Made by a program: the position numbers and the translations under genes. A stretch of 64,000 nt of DNA, taken from contig JAKVKH010000007.1 in the NCBI GenBank assembly GCA_022486625.1, positions 1 to 64,000 of the forward strand. The letters are read 5' to 3'. The stretch's first letter is position 1, and each line of letters starts with the position of its first letter. Positions 8,436 through 15,807 of this stretch are shown in pieces. The stretch is from Butyrivibrio sp. (GTDB lineage: Bacteria; Bacillota; Clostridia; Lachnospirales; Lachnospiraceae). The notes under the pieces are model-generated. The model did no database searches. It had not been told where the DNA came from and saw only the letters and a program-made list of their open reading frames with translations.

Positions 8436-9322
8436 AACACGGCGGCCTGTCTTTTCAGCGTGTAATTCAGCTGTTATCTGCCGCACTGCTCAATGGCTAT
8501 ATTGTTGGCTTTCAAAAAGGTAAGATTTATACGGGCAGCTTCAAAACGGTCTGCGTGCCGGTTCTGAACTGCTACTCCTGCCCGGGTGCGCTTGGAGCCT
8601 GCCCCATCGGCTCACTGCAGGCGACGCTTGGTGTAAAGCATCACTTTCCGTTCTATGTGTTGGGGCTGATGATGCTCTTCGGTGTACTGCTGGGGCGGCT
8701 CGTCTGCGGACTTCTTTGCCCCTTTGGGCTGGTACAGGATCTTCTTTATAAAATACCGTTTCACAAGTGCAATGTGCCAAAGAAGATCGACAGACCGGCG
8801 CGGTATCTGAAGTATTGTATCCTGCTTGTTCTGGTGATTCTGCTGCCCGCATTTGCAGCTTCCAAAAGCGGAATCATACCACCGTATTTCTGTAAGTATC
8901 TCTGCCCGGCGGGCACGCTGGAGGGCGGAATTCCCCATGTGCTTTTGAACCCGCAACTGCGAAAGGTGGCCGGTGTGCTATTCGATTGGAAGTTGCTGGT
9001 ATTGCTTTTCATTGTGCTCGCCTCCACCATTGTCCATCGCCCGTTTTGCCGCTATCTGTGCCCTCTGGGTGCGTTCTATTCCCTGTTTAACCGCTTCAGT
9101 TTTTTTCAGATGCATGTGGACAGGAGCAAATGCGTCGGCTGCAGGGCCTGTGAGCGAGTTTGCCCTATGGCGGTAGAGGTAATAAAGAACTGCAACAGCG
9201 CCGAATGCATCCGCTGTGGAAAGTGTAAGACCGTTTGCCCGACAGGCGCCATCTCCTGGGGATTTACAGGGAATGTCACGGCCGCTGGGGTGAAAGCGGT
9301 GGATACTGCGGACAAGGTGTGA
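8408..9322 (+). CDS. Membrane 4Fe-4S ferredoxin (NapH/YccM-like)
   Basis: 304 residues with about five membrane segments. It contains repeated CX3CP elements characteristic of the NapH group (CGLLCPFG near 100-107, CKYLCPAG near 162-169, CRYLCPLG near 214-221) and a C-terminal two-cluster ferredoxin: CVGCRACERVCP at 242-253 and CIRCGKCKTVCP at 267-278. The N-terminus also has CYSCPGALGACP at 55-66. This family moves electrons across the membrane. In this operon the likely acceptor is the lipid-anchored thioredoxin, through the CXXC micropeptide. The start ATG lies inside the micropeptide gene. A two-component system follows 39 bases later and may control the cluster. Confidence 0.93.
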   Translation: MSGMHRNRLKHGGLSFQRVIQLLSAALLNGYIVGFQKGKIYTGSFKTVCVPVLNCYSCPGALGACPIGSLQATLGVKHHFPFYVLGLMMLFGVLLGRLVCGLLCPFGLVQDLLYKIPFHKCNVPKKIDRPARYLKYCILLVLVILLPAFAASKSGIIPPYFCKYLCPAGTLEGGIPHVLLNPQLRKVAGVLFDWKLLVLLFIVLASTIVHRPFCRYLCPLGAFYSLFNRFSFFQMHVDRSKCVGCRACERVCPMAVEVIKNCNSAECIRCGKCKTVCPTGAISWGFTGNVTAAGVKAVDTADKV

Positions 9323-9361
9323 TATTATAATTTGAAATCAAGGACGTAGGGGGTACGGCAG

Positions 9362-10066
9362 ATGGCGCTGATTTATTATGCAGATGATGAAAAAGAAGTC
9401 CGGGACATTGTAACCGCCTTTTTAAGAAGCGATGATTATGACGTCGAAGCTTTTCCCACAGGTGACCTGCTTCTGGAGGCCTTCTTCCGCGCTCCTTGCG
9501 ATCTGGTATTACTGGATATCATGATGCCGGGGACGGACGGCATCGGCATCTTGACCAGGCTCCGCGAAATCTCCAAGGTTCCTGTGATTCTGCTGACGGC
9601 AAGGGATACGGACAGCGACTGCTACACAGGCATTACACTTGGCAGCGACGACTATATCACAAAGCCTTTCAAGCCCATGCTTCTGTCCGCTAAAATCCAT
9701 GCACTGCTCCGGCGGGTGCAACTGGAAAACGACGGGATCACCCGTTCGGATGAAAATGACCTGAGCTGCGGGAATCTCCGCTATGAGTGTCGCCAGCACG
9801 CCTGCACTGTAAACGGCACGATTCTCACGCTTACGCCGACGGAACTGAGATATCTCTCCTTTCTGATGAGCCATTTCGATGAAGCGGTCAGCCGTGATGA
9901 GCTTCTGAACAAGATCTGGGGAATGAACTGTGAGATAGAAACCCGGGTCGCGGACGAGACAAACCGGCGACTTCGGAAGAAACTTACAGCTGCCGGCGCG
10001 AACGTCTATGTGCAGACGGTGTGGGGGTATGGTTTCAAGTTGACAGAAAAGGACGGTGCGGTATGA
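9362..10066 (+). CDS. OmpR-family response regulator
   Basis: 234 residues. The receiver domain covers 1-118, with the acidic pocket YADDEKEV, the phosphoacceptor Asp52 in LLDIMMPG, and the conserved Thr and Lys in LLTARD and ITKPFKP. The winged-helix DNA-binding domain covers about 135-230 (LTPTELRYLSFL, then VSRDELLNKIWG and VQTVWGYGFKL). The stop overlaps the kinase start (ATGA), so the two proteins are a coupled pair. Position directly after the membrane redox genes suggests that it regulates them or senses envelope or redox stress. The signal is unknown. Confidence 0.95.
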   Translation: MALIYYADDEKEVRDIVTAFLRSDDYDVEAFPTGDLLLEAFFRAPCDLVLLDIMMPGTDGIGILTRLREISKVPVILLTARDTDSDCYTGITLGSDDYITKPFKPMLLSAKIHALLRRVQLENDGITRSDENDLSCGNLRYECRQHACTVNGTILTLTPTELRYLSFLMSHFDEAVSRDELLNKIWGMNCEIETRVADETNRRLRKKLTAAGANVYVQTVWGYGFKLTEKDGAV

Positions 10067-11274
10067 ACAAAGCAGCCTCCAGCCGGAAAATGCTCCGGTG
10101 GCTCACATTATGCTCCATTCTGACCGGGCTGATCCTGATTGGCCTGTTCTATGGCCTGGAAATGCAGCATATCCATACGCAGGCATCCGTCGCCTTAAAA
10201 AATAAAATTTTCGATAATGAAAACGAAAAGGGCGAGTTGCTTCCGGCACTCAACTACGTCTATACCGGGCAGCGCAATGAGACAGATATGCTGTTTGCGG
10301 TGGAAGCTGCCATGATTGATGATTATCAGGCCAACCAAAACGCCATTGCCTGTAATAGTATCCGCCGCTTCCGATATAAAAATGAAGAAGTATACTATAC
10401 GCCGCTCAACGCCGGGATTGCGGGAGAAAAGCTCTCCGCGGAGGATGGTACTCTGCTCCTGTACGCTGATGTCAGCTTTTCGGTAAACCTGGTCAGACGA
10501 ACGACCTGGCTTCTTCTGTTCGCATTGGCGGGTTTATCTGCGGCACTTATTGTAATGGAGCGAAAGTCGGCATCTGCACTGGAGCAGCGTGATGCCGAGA
10601 TGAAGGCATTTTTTGCCAACGCTTCCCATGAATTAAAGACGCCGTTGATGGCTATCTGTGGCTATGCGGATGGAATCCGGCAAGGGATCGTCAAACCCTG
10701 CGAGGGACTTGACGTCATAGAAAAGGAGACCGATCGGATGTCTGTCCTGATCGGCAATATTCTGGAGCTGAGCAAGGTAGACAGCGGAGCGATTGTTCCT
10801 CAGATCGCTGAAAATGACCTTCGGGAAATTCTGTATGATGCGGCCGGAGTGATTTTACCCGCGGCCAAACAACAGGGGATTGAGCTTTTACTCGACCTGC
10901 CCGATCCCATTATGTGCTTATGTGATGAAAGCATGATTTTTTCTGTTGTGTCCAATCTGTTGACCAACAGCCTTCGTTATGCACAGAGCCGCATTTCGAT
11001 AGAGGCGGGACGAGGCACCAATGGTCAGGAGGTCTGGATTCAGGTTCTGAATGACGGGCCTTCCATTTCAAAAGCGGATGCCGCCCACATCTTCGATCGC
11101 TTTTATAAGGGTGAAAAAGGGCAGAGCGGAATCGGTATGTCCCTTGCAAACGAGTATGTTGCCGTGCATCACGGGCAGATCAGCGTTTCACCCGTGGAAG
11201 GCGGCACACTGTCACGGGTTGTGCTTCCGGTTCCGAAAAAGGAGAAAACCTGTAATAAATGCCTGGGCGGTTAA
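10063..11274 (+). CDS. Sensor histidine kinase
   Basis: 403 residues from the ATG overlapping the regulator stop. A membrane helix near residues 12-29 and a second at about 146-164 flank an extracytoplasmic sensor of roughly 115 residues. The phosphoacceptor is His189 in ASHELKTPLMAICGY. The ATP-binding domain follows, with the N box SVVSNLLTNSLRYAQ and the G box GQSGIGMSLANEYV. There is no obvious HAMP domain between the second helix and the DHp helices, so the linker is short. It should phosphorylate the adjacent OmpR-type regulator. The sensor domain is not one I recognise. Confidence 0.94.
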   Translation: MNKAASSRKMLRWLTLCSILTGLILIGLFYGLEMQHIHTQASVALKNKIFDNENEKGELLPALNYVYTGQRNETDMLFAVEAAMIDDYQANQNAIACNSIRRFRYKNEEVYYTPLNAGIAGEKLSAEDGTLLLYADVSFSVNLVRRTTWLLLFALAGLSAALIVMERKSASALEQRDAEMKAFFANASHELKTPLMAICGYADGIRQGIVKPCEGLDVIEKETDRMSVLIGNILELSKVDSGAIVPQIAENDLREILYDAAGVILPAAKQQGIELLLDLPDPIMCLCDESMIFSVVSNLLTNSLRYAQSRISIEAGRGTNGQEVWIQVLNDGPSISKADAAHIFDRFYKGEKGQSGIGMSLANEYVAVHHGQISVSPVEGGTLSRVVLPVPKKEKTCNKCLGG

Positions 11275-11317
11275 TGCCCGGGATAGTGTAATTGAATTAT
11301 CGGTTATTAATAACTAA

Positions 11318-11360
11318 GGACCGGCACAATGAAAAATTTTCATTGTCCGGTCTTTTTTTT
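11318..11360 (+). terminator. Terminator after the two-component system
   Basis: Long arms GGACCGGCACAATGAAAA and TTTTCATTGTCCGGTC followed by eight T. It overlaps the 3' end of the convergent Rrf2 gene by two bases. Confidence 0.9.
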
Positions 11361-11802
11361 AATCCCAACGCATGGATTGATCTTTAGTGCATTTATGAAA
11401 TTCATCTACAATCTGTTCAAGCGTGACCTTGTGCATGCTTTCTTCAGCATCTTTTTGAATCATCTGATATTTTTCCTGCAGTATGCGTTGAATATTGACA
11501 CCAACATTACAGTCCGGATTGATATTCGTGTCGATATGTATTAAAGGCTTATCACCTTCAACTGCCCTGTATACATCAAGAAGAGTGATTTTATCAGCGG
11601 GCCGCGTGAAGGTAGGGTTGGCATGGCCCTGCGTATTGTTCAATATTCCGGCCATTTTTAAATCTGCCATAATCTGTCGAACATAAGCGGGATTTGTGTG
11701 AACGCTGACAGCAATCGTTGCACTGCTTAAATCGTTTTTGGGATTAATATAAATAAACGCGAGGATGTGCATTGCGTTGCTGAGTTTCATTGGATATTTC
11801 AT
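11359..11802 (-). CDS. Rrf2-family transcriptional regulator
   Basis: 147 residues. The winged helix-turn-helix occupies the N-terminal half (MKLSNAMHILAFIYI, SSATIAVSVHTNPAYVRQI, LKMAGILNNTQG). The middle shows the Rrf2 element ITLLDVYRAVEG. Iron-sulfur Rrf2 members use three cysteines in this region. Here only one Cys in NPDCNVGVNIQRIL and one near the C-terminus (KCTKD) are seen, so this may be a cluster-free, redox- or ligand-sensing member. It is divergent from the sirtuin pair with a 129-base spacer that contains direct repeats. It probably represses the sirtuin genes and itself. Confidence 0.9.
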   Translation of the reverse strand: MKYPMKLSNAMHILAFIYINPKNDLSSATIAVSVHTNPAYVRQIMADLKMAGILNNTQGHANPTFTRPADKITLLDVYRAVEGDKPLIHIDTNINPDCNVGVNIQRILQEKYQMIQKDAEESMHKVTLEQIVDEFHKCTKDQSMRWD

Positions 11803-11859
11803 AGTTTTTTCCTTTCAGATTTTAAACTTTCCTTTATGTTATCACAAAAATCTCAGAAA

Positions 11860-11918
11860 TACTTGTAAAAAATAAAATTACATGATACAATCTGGAAGTA
11901 AATTATAAAATTACATCA
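11860..11918. promoter_or_regulatory. Divergent promoter with 12-base direct repeats
   Basis: ATAAAATTACAT occurs at 11872-11883 and again at 11905-11916, 33 bases apart (about three helical turns). It flanks a possible -10 TACAAT at 11886-11891 for the sirtuin operon. This fits a binding site for the divergently encoded Rrf2 regulator. Confidence 0.5.
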
Positions 11919-11931
11919 AGGAGATATATTT

Positions 11932-12789
11932 ATGGAATTATCATATAAGGAAAAATTAGAAGCAATTCTGGAAAAAATAGAAGAGGCAGATGCAGTTGTC
12001 ATCGGAGGTGCAAGCGGAATGTCTGCAGCGTGTGGTTTTGATTATTATAATCACAGTCCGTTCTTTGAACAGTATTTCTCGGATTTCGGAGATATTTACA
12101 ATGAACCAAGCTGCTGGAAATTACTTTATCATCGTTATAAAAGCCATGAGGAACGCTGGGCGTATATGGCGAGAAGCGGGTGCGTTATGCTGGATCTCCC
12201 GGCTGGAAAGACGTATACAGACCTTTTCAAACTGACAAAAGCGAAGGATTATTACATTATAACCACAAATCAGGATGCCCAGTTTGCCAAGGTGTTTGAC
12301 CCGGAAAGAATCTTCACGATTCAGGGAGATGCACATTGGATGCAGTGTTCGAATCGTTGCCATGATAAGATTTATCCATCTGACGAAATATTACATAAAT
12401 TGAATGCTGCGATTGAAGACGGAAAGCTGCCATCGGAATTGGTGCCGAAATGCCCGGTATGTGGAGATGTGATGGAACCATGGGTAAAGTCATATATCTT
12501 TCACTATTGTAGCCAGTGGAACAGGGAACAGGATAAATACAATAAATATCTGATAGAACATCAGAATCAAAAACTTGTATTCCTTGCACTGGGAATCGGT
12601 TCGATGACGCCGGAGTTCATCAAACATCCATTTATGAATATGACATATCAGCTGCCGGACGCATCCATGGTAATTTTGAACAAAGGAGAAGATCCGGTTC
12701 CAATGGAAATCAGAGATAAGACAATTTGCATTGATGGAGATATTTTGAAGACGTTGGAAGATTTGGTGAATAGGGAGAAAAATATGTAA
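11932..12789 (+). CDS. Sirtuin-like (SIR2-fold) protein, first of a pair
   Basis: 285 residues. The NAD-binding motif is altered to GGASGMSAACGFDYY (25-39; usual form GAGxSxxSGIPxFR), the second motif is TTNQD at 111-115, and the catalytic His is present as QGDAH (His135). Two Cys pairs, C139/C143 and CPVC at 174-177, form the zinc site. The end ICIDGDILKTLEDL fits the family. Sirtuins use NAD to remove acyl groups from lysine or, in some classes, transfer ADP-ribose. The missing SGIPxFR sequence is a feature of divergent bacterial sirtuins. An AAGGAG site precedes the ATG. It is co-oriented with a second sirtuin-like gene 55 bases on. Confidence 0.9.
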   Translation: MELSYKEKLEAILEKIEEADAVVIGGASGMSAACGFDYYNHSPFFEQYFSDFGDIYNEPSCWKLLYHRYKSHEERWAYMARSGCVMLDLPAGKTYTDLFKLTKAKDYYIITTNQDAQFAKVFDPERIFTIQGDAHWMQCSNRCHDKIYPSDEILHKLNAAIEDGKLPSELVPKCPVCGDVMEPWVKSYIFHYCSQWNREQDKYNKYLIEHQNQKLVFLALGIGSMTPEFIKHPFMNMTYQLPDASMVILNKGEDPVPMEIRDKTICIDGDILKTLEDLVNREKNM

Positions 12790-12797
12790 AATATTTT

Positions 12798-12824
12798 TCT
12801 TCCTGCTTACCGATGGCAGGAAGA
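12798..12824 (+). other. Hairpin between the two sirtuin genes
   Basis: The arms TCTTCCTGC and GCAGGAAGA pair perfectly over nine bases without a following T-run. It could be an mRNA processing or stability element in the two-gene transcript. Confidence 0.5.
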
Positions 12825-12844
12825 ACGCAACAGTGGAGATGATA

Positions 12845-13675
12845 ATGCAGAAGAGGATAAATGAAATTATTCAGAAATTAAAAGATGCAGATGCAATACT
12901 TGTTGGAGCAAGCAATGGTCTGTCTATTTCAGAAGGCTATCATCTGTTTGCGAATAATGAAGCATTTCAAAAGATGTTTGGAGATTTTCAGAGAAAATAT
13001 GGATTCCGGAATTTGCTGGATGGAATGTATGCAAGGTATCCGGAGGAGGAAAAGTGGGCATATATGGCACGAATGATTAAGCATTACACGAATGACTATC
13101 AGGTGACACCCGCCATGCAGGCATTGGTAAAGCTGATTGGAACAAGGCCATATTTCATTGTAACGTCTAACGGAGAAGGACATTTTGAAGCAGCAGGGTT
13201 TGCAGCTGAAAACATATATGAAATAGAAGGGAACATGCTGACTATGCAATGCAGCAAAGCGTGCCATACAAAATTGTATCCGGCACACGATGTGATAGAA
13301 AAACTTGCTGCAGCAGAGGAAGATGGAAAAGTTGCAAAGAACCTGATCCCGAAATGTCCGGTATGCGGAGCTTCTATGTGTATTCATTCAGCAGTGGAAC
13401 CGTGTTTTATACCGGATGATGATGCAAATGAAAGATTGCAGGCATTTTTGAAAGAATATACGGGAAAGAAAATATTTATCTTAGAATTGGGAATTGGAAT
13501 GAGGAATCAAATGATAAAAGCACCGCTTATGAAACTTGCCGACAGAGAAGAAAATGCAACCTATGTAACAGTTAATAAAGGAGAAATTTATATCACAGAT
13601 AATATTAAAGAGAAATCTTATGGTTTGGATGGAGATATGACAGAAATCCTGTTGTCTCTGGCAGATGCAGTATGA
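12845..13675 (+). CDS. Sirtuin-like protein lacking the catalytic histidine
   Basis: 276 residues from the ATG at 12845, with GGAG six bases ahead. It aligns along its length with the preceding sirtuin: GASNGLSISEGYHLF at 21-35, TSNGEGH at 107-113, then EGNML at 128-132, where the catalytic His is replaced by Leu. The zinc Cys pairs are kept (C136/C140 and CPVC further on). The Asp of the TTNQD motif is also lost (TSNGE). This predicts a protein that keeps the fold and zinc but cannot perform normal deacylation. It may be a regulatory partner, or may bind NAD or ADP-ribose. A terminator follows. Confidence 0.87.
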   Translation: MQKRINEIIQKLKDADAILVGASNGLSISEGYHLFANNEAFQKMFGDFQRKYGFRNLLDGMYARYPEEEKWAYMARMIKHYTNDYQVTPAMQALVKLIGTRPYFIVTSNGEGHFEAAGFAAENIYEIEGNMLTMQCSKACHTKLYPAHDVIEKLAAAEEDGKVAKNLIPKCPVCGASMCIHSAVEPCFIPDDDANERLQAFLKEYTGKKIFILELGIGMRNQMIKAPLMKLADREENATYVTVNKGEIYITDNIKEKSYGLDGDMTEILLSLADAV

Positions 13676-13717
13676 GAAAACCTTCCGGATCTGTCAGCAA
13701 AGCCGATTATTGATATA

Positions 13718-13754
13718 AGCGAGAACCCGTATAAACAGCGGGTCCTCGCTTTTT
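13718..13754 (+). terminator. Terminator of the sirtuin operon
   Basis: The arms AGCGAGAACCCG and CGGGTCCTCGCT (one G-T pair) are followed by TTTT. Confidence 0.8.
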
Positions 13755-13798
13755 GATCTCAACTTATCGTTAACAATTTCAAAGACAGGAAGATAGCA

Positions 13799-13827
13799 TT
13801 GACAATAAGCAATGTATTGCATATATT
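13799..13827 (+). promoter_or_regulatory. Consensus sigma-A promoter
   Basis: TTGACA at 13799-13804, a 17-base spacer and TATATT at 13822-13827, about 64 bases upstream of the DUF3795 gene. Confidence 0.7.
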
Positions 13828-13890
13828 ATAAACAGTTTAAGATGGAACTTGTAAAAATGACAAACTGGAATTTTACTAAGAGGTGGTAGT

Positions 13891-14184
13891 TTGCAGGATA
13901 AAATAGATTTTACAAAAATCACAGCTTGTGGTGAATGTTGTGTGGGATGTAAGAAAAAAGAAAGTGGTATATGTAAAGGATGTATAGAGTCTGATGGTCA
14001 CTGTGAAGAATGGATACAGTCTCAAGGATGTCCAATACATAAATGTGCAAGAGAGCATAATGTACAATTTTGCGGATTATGTAAAGAGTTTCCATGCGAG
14101 TGGTTAATTAAGAAAATTGTATGGAGACCTAAAGCAGTTGAAGAACTAACAGAATTAGCAAATTTATACTATGAAAGTAAATAA
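13891..14184 (+). CDS. DUF3795-type cysteine-rich protein
   Basis: 97 residues from a TTG start with AGAGGTGG upstream. Nine cysteines in the first 40 residues form CGECCVGCKKKESGICKGC, then CPIHKCA and FCGLCKEFPC, the pattern of DUF3795 proteins. The cysteines probably bind zinc or an iron-sulfur cluster. The usual family has a short helical tail after the last Cys pair. Here it ends in WRPKAVEELTELANLYY, so the protein is somewhat short. It lies ahead of two acetyltransferases in the same direction. No biochemical role is known for the family as far as I recall. Confidence 0.8.
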   Translation: MQDKIDFTKITACGECCVGCKKKESGICKGCIESDGHCEEWIQSQGCPIHKCAREHNVQFCGLCKEFPCEWLIKKIVWRPKAVEELTELANLYYESK

Positions 14185-14216
14185 TCAAACCGGAAGTTGT
14201 GGATGGGAAGGTGATG

Positions 14217-14729
14217 ATGAGAATAGAGACGGAACGGTTGATTTTAAGAAGGTATACAACAGATGACTTACAGGATTTATATGAATATTTGTCAGATAAA
14301 GATGTTGTTGAATTCGAGCCATACAAGCCAATGAATATTGAGGAGGTTAAGAAAAATCTTAACTGGCGTATTTCAACGGATGAAATGATTGCTGTTGAAC
14401 TAAAGGAAAATCATAAAGTGATTGGAAACGTGTATATTGGCAAGCGTGATTTCAGTTCTTTGGAAATTGGATATGTATTCAATAAAAGCTATTGGGGAAA
14501 TGGGTATGCAAAAGAAAGCTGTAACGCAGTTATAAGAAAAGCTTTTGAGGATGGTGTACATCGCATTTTTGCTGAATGTGACCCTATAAATCTGAATTCA
14601 TGGCATCTTTTAGAAAATCTTGGTTTTCAAAGGGAAGCTTATTTTAAACAGAATGTGTATTTTTGGAAGAATGAAAATGATGAACCGATATGGAAAGATA
14701 CGTATGTATATAGTATTCTAAATGAGTGA
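14217..14729 (+). CDS. GNAT-family N-acetyltransferase (RimJ-like)
   Basis: About 170 residues. The start at 14217 (or the ATG just before at 14214) is preferred to the upstream GTG because the GGGAAGG purine tract lies just ahead. The pattern is that of the RimJ/RimL group: IETERLILRRYTTDDL at the N-terminus, EIGYVFNKSYWGNGYAKES as the acetyl-CoA binding motif, and FAECDPINLNSWHLLENLGF near the end. It probably acetylates a protein N-terminus or a small amine. The substrate is unknown. It follows the DUF3795 gene by about 30 bases and is likely in its transcript. Confidence 0.92.
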   Translation: MRIETERLILRRYTTDDLQDLYEYLSDKDVVEFEPYKPMNIEEVKKNLNWRISTDEMIAVELKENHKVIGNVYIGKRDFSSLEIGYVFNKSYWGNGYAKESCNAVIRKAFEDGVHRIFAECDPINLNSWHLLENLGFQREAYFKQNVYFWKNENDEPIWKDTYVYSILNE

Positions 14730-14831
14730 TGCAACTCCTGATTTTTCGAGTTATACAATAAAACGGATTATAATATACCAATTTAAATAAACGATGTTTT
14801 AAGCGACGGATCAGGGAGAAAGGATACTGTA

Positions 14832-15401
14832 TTGATTACTCATGTAGGTACGAAAACAATTAATACTGCCAGATTGATACTTCGAAGATTCGAATATACA
14901 GACGATGATGCGATGCTGGAATATTGGATTTCTGACGAAAAGATACAGTCTCTTTATTCAGAACCGGTATACAGAACGAAGCGGGAAGTGAAAGAATTAC
15001 TTGATCAGTATATTTCTTCCTATGAACGAGAGGACTATTACAGGTGGGCAATGGTCGACAGAGAAACAGATCAGTGTATCGGTCAGATCGCATATTTTCT
15101 TGTGGATAATAAAAACCATTTTGCGGAGATCGAGTATTGCGTCGGCAGTGCTTTTCAAGGCAGGGGTCTGGCAACAGAAGCGACCAGGGCGGTCATAGGT
15201 TATGGATTTGAAGAGATGAATCTTCATAAGGTTCAGATATGTACAAAGACGATCAATGCGCCTTCAAAGAGGGTAATTGAGAAATGCGGATTAAAATATG
15301 AGGGTACATTAAGGGATTACTTTTATACAGACAACGGGTACATTGGAAGATTATATTTTTCGATATTACGCAGTGAATATGCGGCAAATGTCTACAATTG
15401 A
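14832..15401 (+). CDS. GNAT-family N-acetyltransferase (RimJ-like)
   Basis: 189 residues from a TTG start with a GGGAGAAAGG tract upstream. The GNAT core shows TARLILRRFEYTDDDAMLE, then EIEYCVGSAFQGRGLATEA (acetyl-CoA loop) and INAPSKRVIEKCGLKYEGT. It is similar in plan to the preceding acetyltransferase but not a close copy, so the two are separate members and not a recent duplication. The 100-base gap between them shows no terminator. The substrate cannot be inferred. Confidence 0.92.
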   Translation: MITHVGTKTINTARLILRRFEYTDDDAMLEYWISDEKIQSLYSEPVYRTKREVKELLDQYISSYEREDYYRWAMVDRETDQCIGQIAYFLVDNKNHFAEIEYCVGSAFQGRGLATEATRAVIGYGFEEMNLHKVQICTKTINAPSKRVIEKCGLKYEGTLRDYFYTDNGYIGRLYFSILRSEYAANVYN

Positions 15402-15690
15402 TATCACTCCTGTGTTGAAAGAAATATTTTGTTTCCTGTGGAGGGTTAAAATGAGTAACCTGTATGTTTCAGCTGGAGTAGCCGGTTGGCTTGAGGAGAA
15501 CTTTGTTAATTCAGGAAGATACAGCTGGTCTCTTGAGAGAAGCTTTATATGCTGTTATAATGGCATATAGACAGGAAAGGCACTTTTGTGTGAGGTGAGG
15601 GAATGATAAACAGATAATTTATTTAAGGTGACAGCATGATGTTATCTCGCAGATGCGGGATTATTTATGTGCGCTTAAATGGATTATCGT
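15402..15690. other. Intergenic stretch before the ABC-F leader
   Basis: A short frame (MSNLYVSAGVAGWLEENFVN, from about 15451) has a GAGG tract before it and could be a gene fragment. It ends at 15570 and I cannot name it. A small hairpin TCTCGCA/TGCGGGA lies near 15646-15661. Otherwise nothing supported. Confidence 0.35.
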
Positions 15691-15720
15691 TTGTTGCTCA
15701 ATCATTTTTTGTGCTATATT
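15691..15720 (+). promoter_or_regulatory. Candidate promoter of the ABC-F gene
   Basis: TTGTTG at 15691-15696, an 18-base spacer and TATATT at 15715-15720. Confidence 0.5.
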
Positions 15721-15726
15721 TGATGA

Positions 15727-15793
15727 ATGATTGTTAACGGGTCTGTTTTTGCGTATGCGTAAAAAGGGCTCGTTTTATTTTGCCCTTTTTTGA
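15727..15793 (+). promoter_or_regulatory. Candidate attenuator: short uORF plus terminator before the ABC-F start
   Basis: An 11-codon frame at 15727-15762 (MIVNGSVFAYA, stop TAA) runs straight into a terminator-like hairpin: AAAAAGGGC at 15761-15769 and GCCCTTTTT at 15782-15790, followed by another T. The ABC-F ribosome binding site comes right after. Antibiotic-resistance ABC-F genes are often controlled by drug-induced ribosome stalling in such leaders. The uORF has no clear ribosome binding site, and the predicted transcript would start near its ATG, so it might be leaderless. Confidence 0.55.
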
Positions 15794-15807
15794 AAGGAGT
15801 GATTTAT

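Noticed and set aside
15343..15570. A 75-codon gene overlapping the acetyltransferase
   Set aside because: It starts inside the acetyltransferase gene in another frame. Only its second half after 15451 is at all protein-like.
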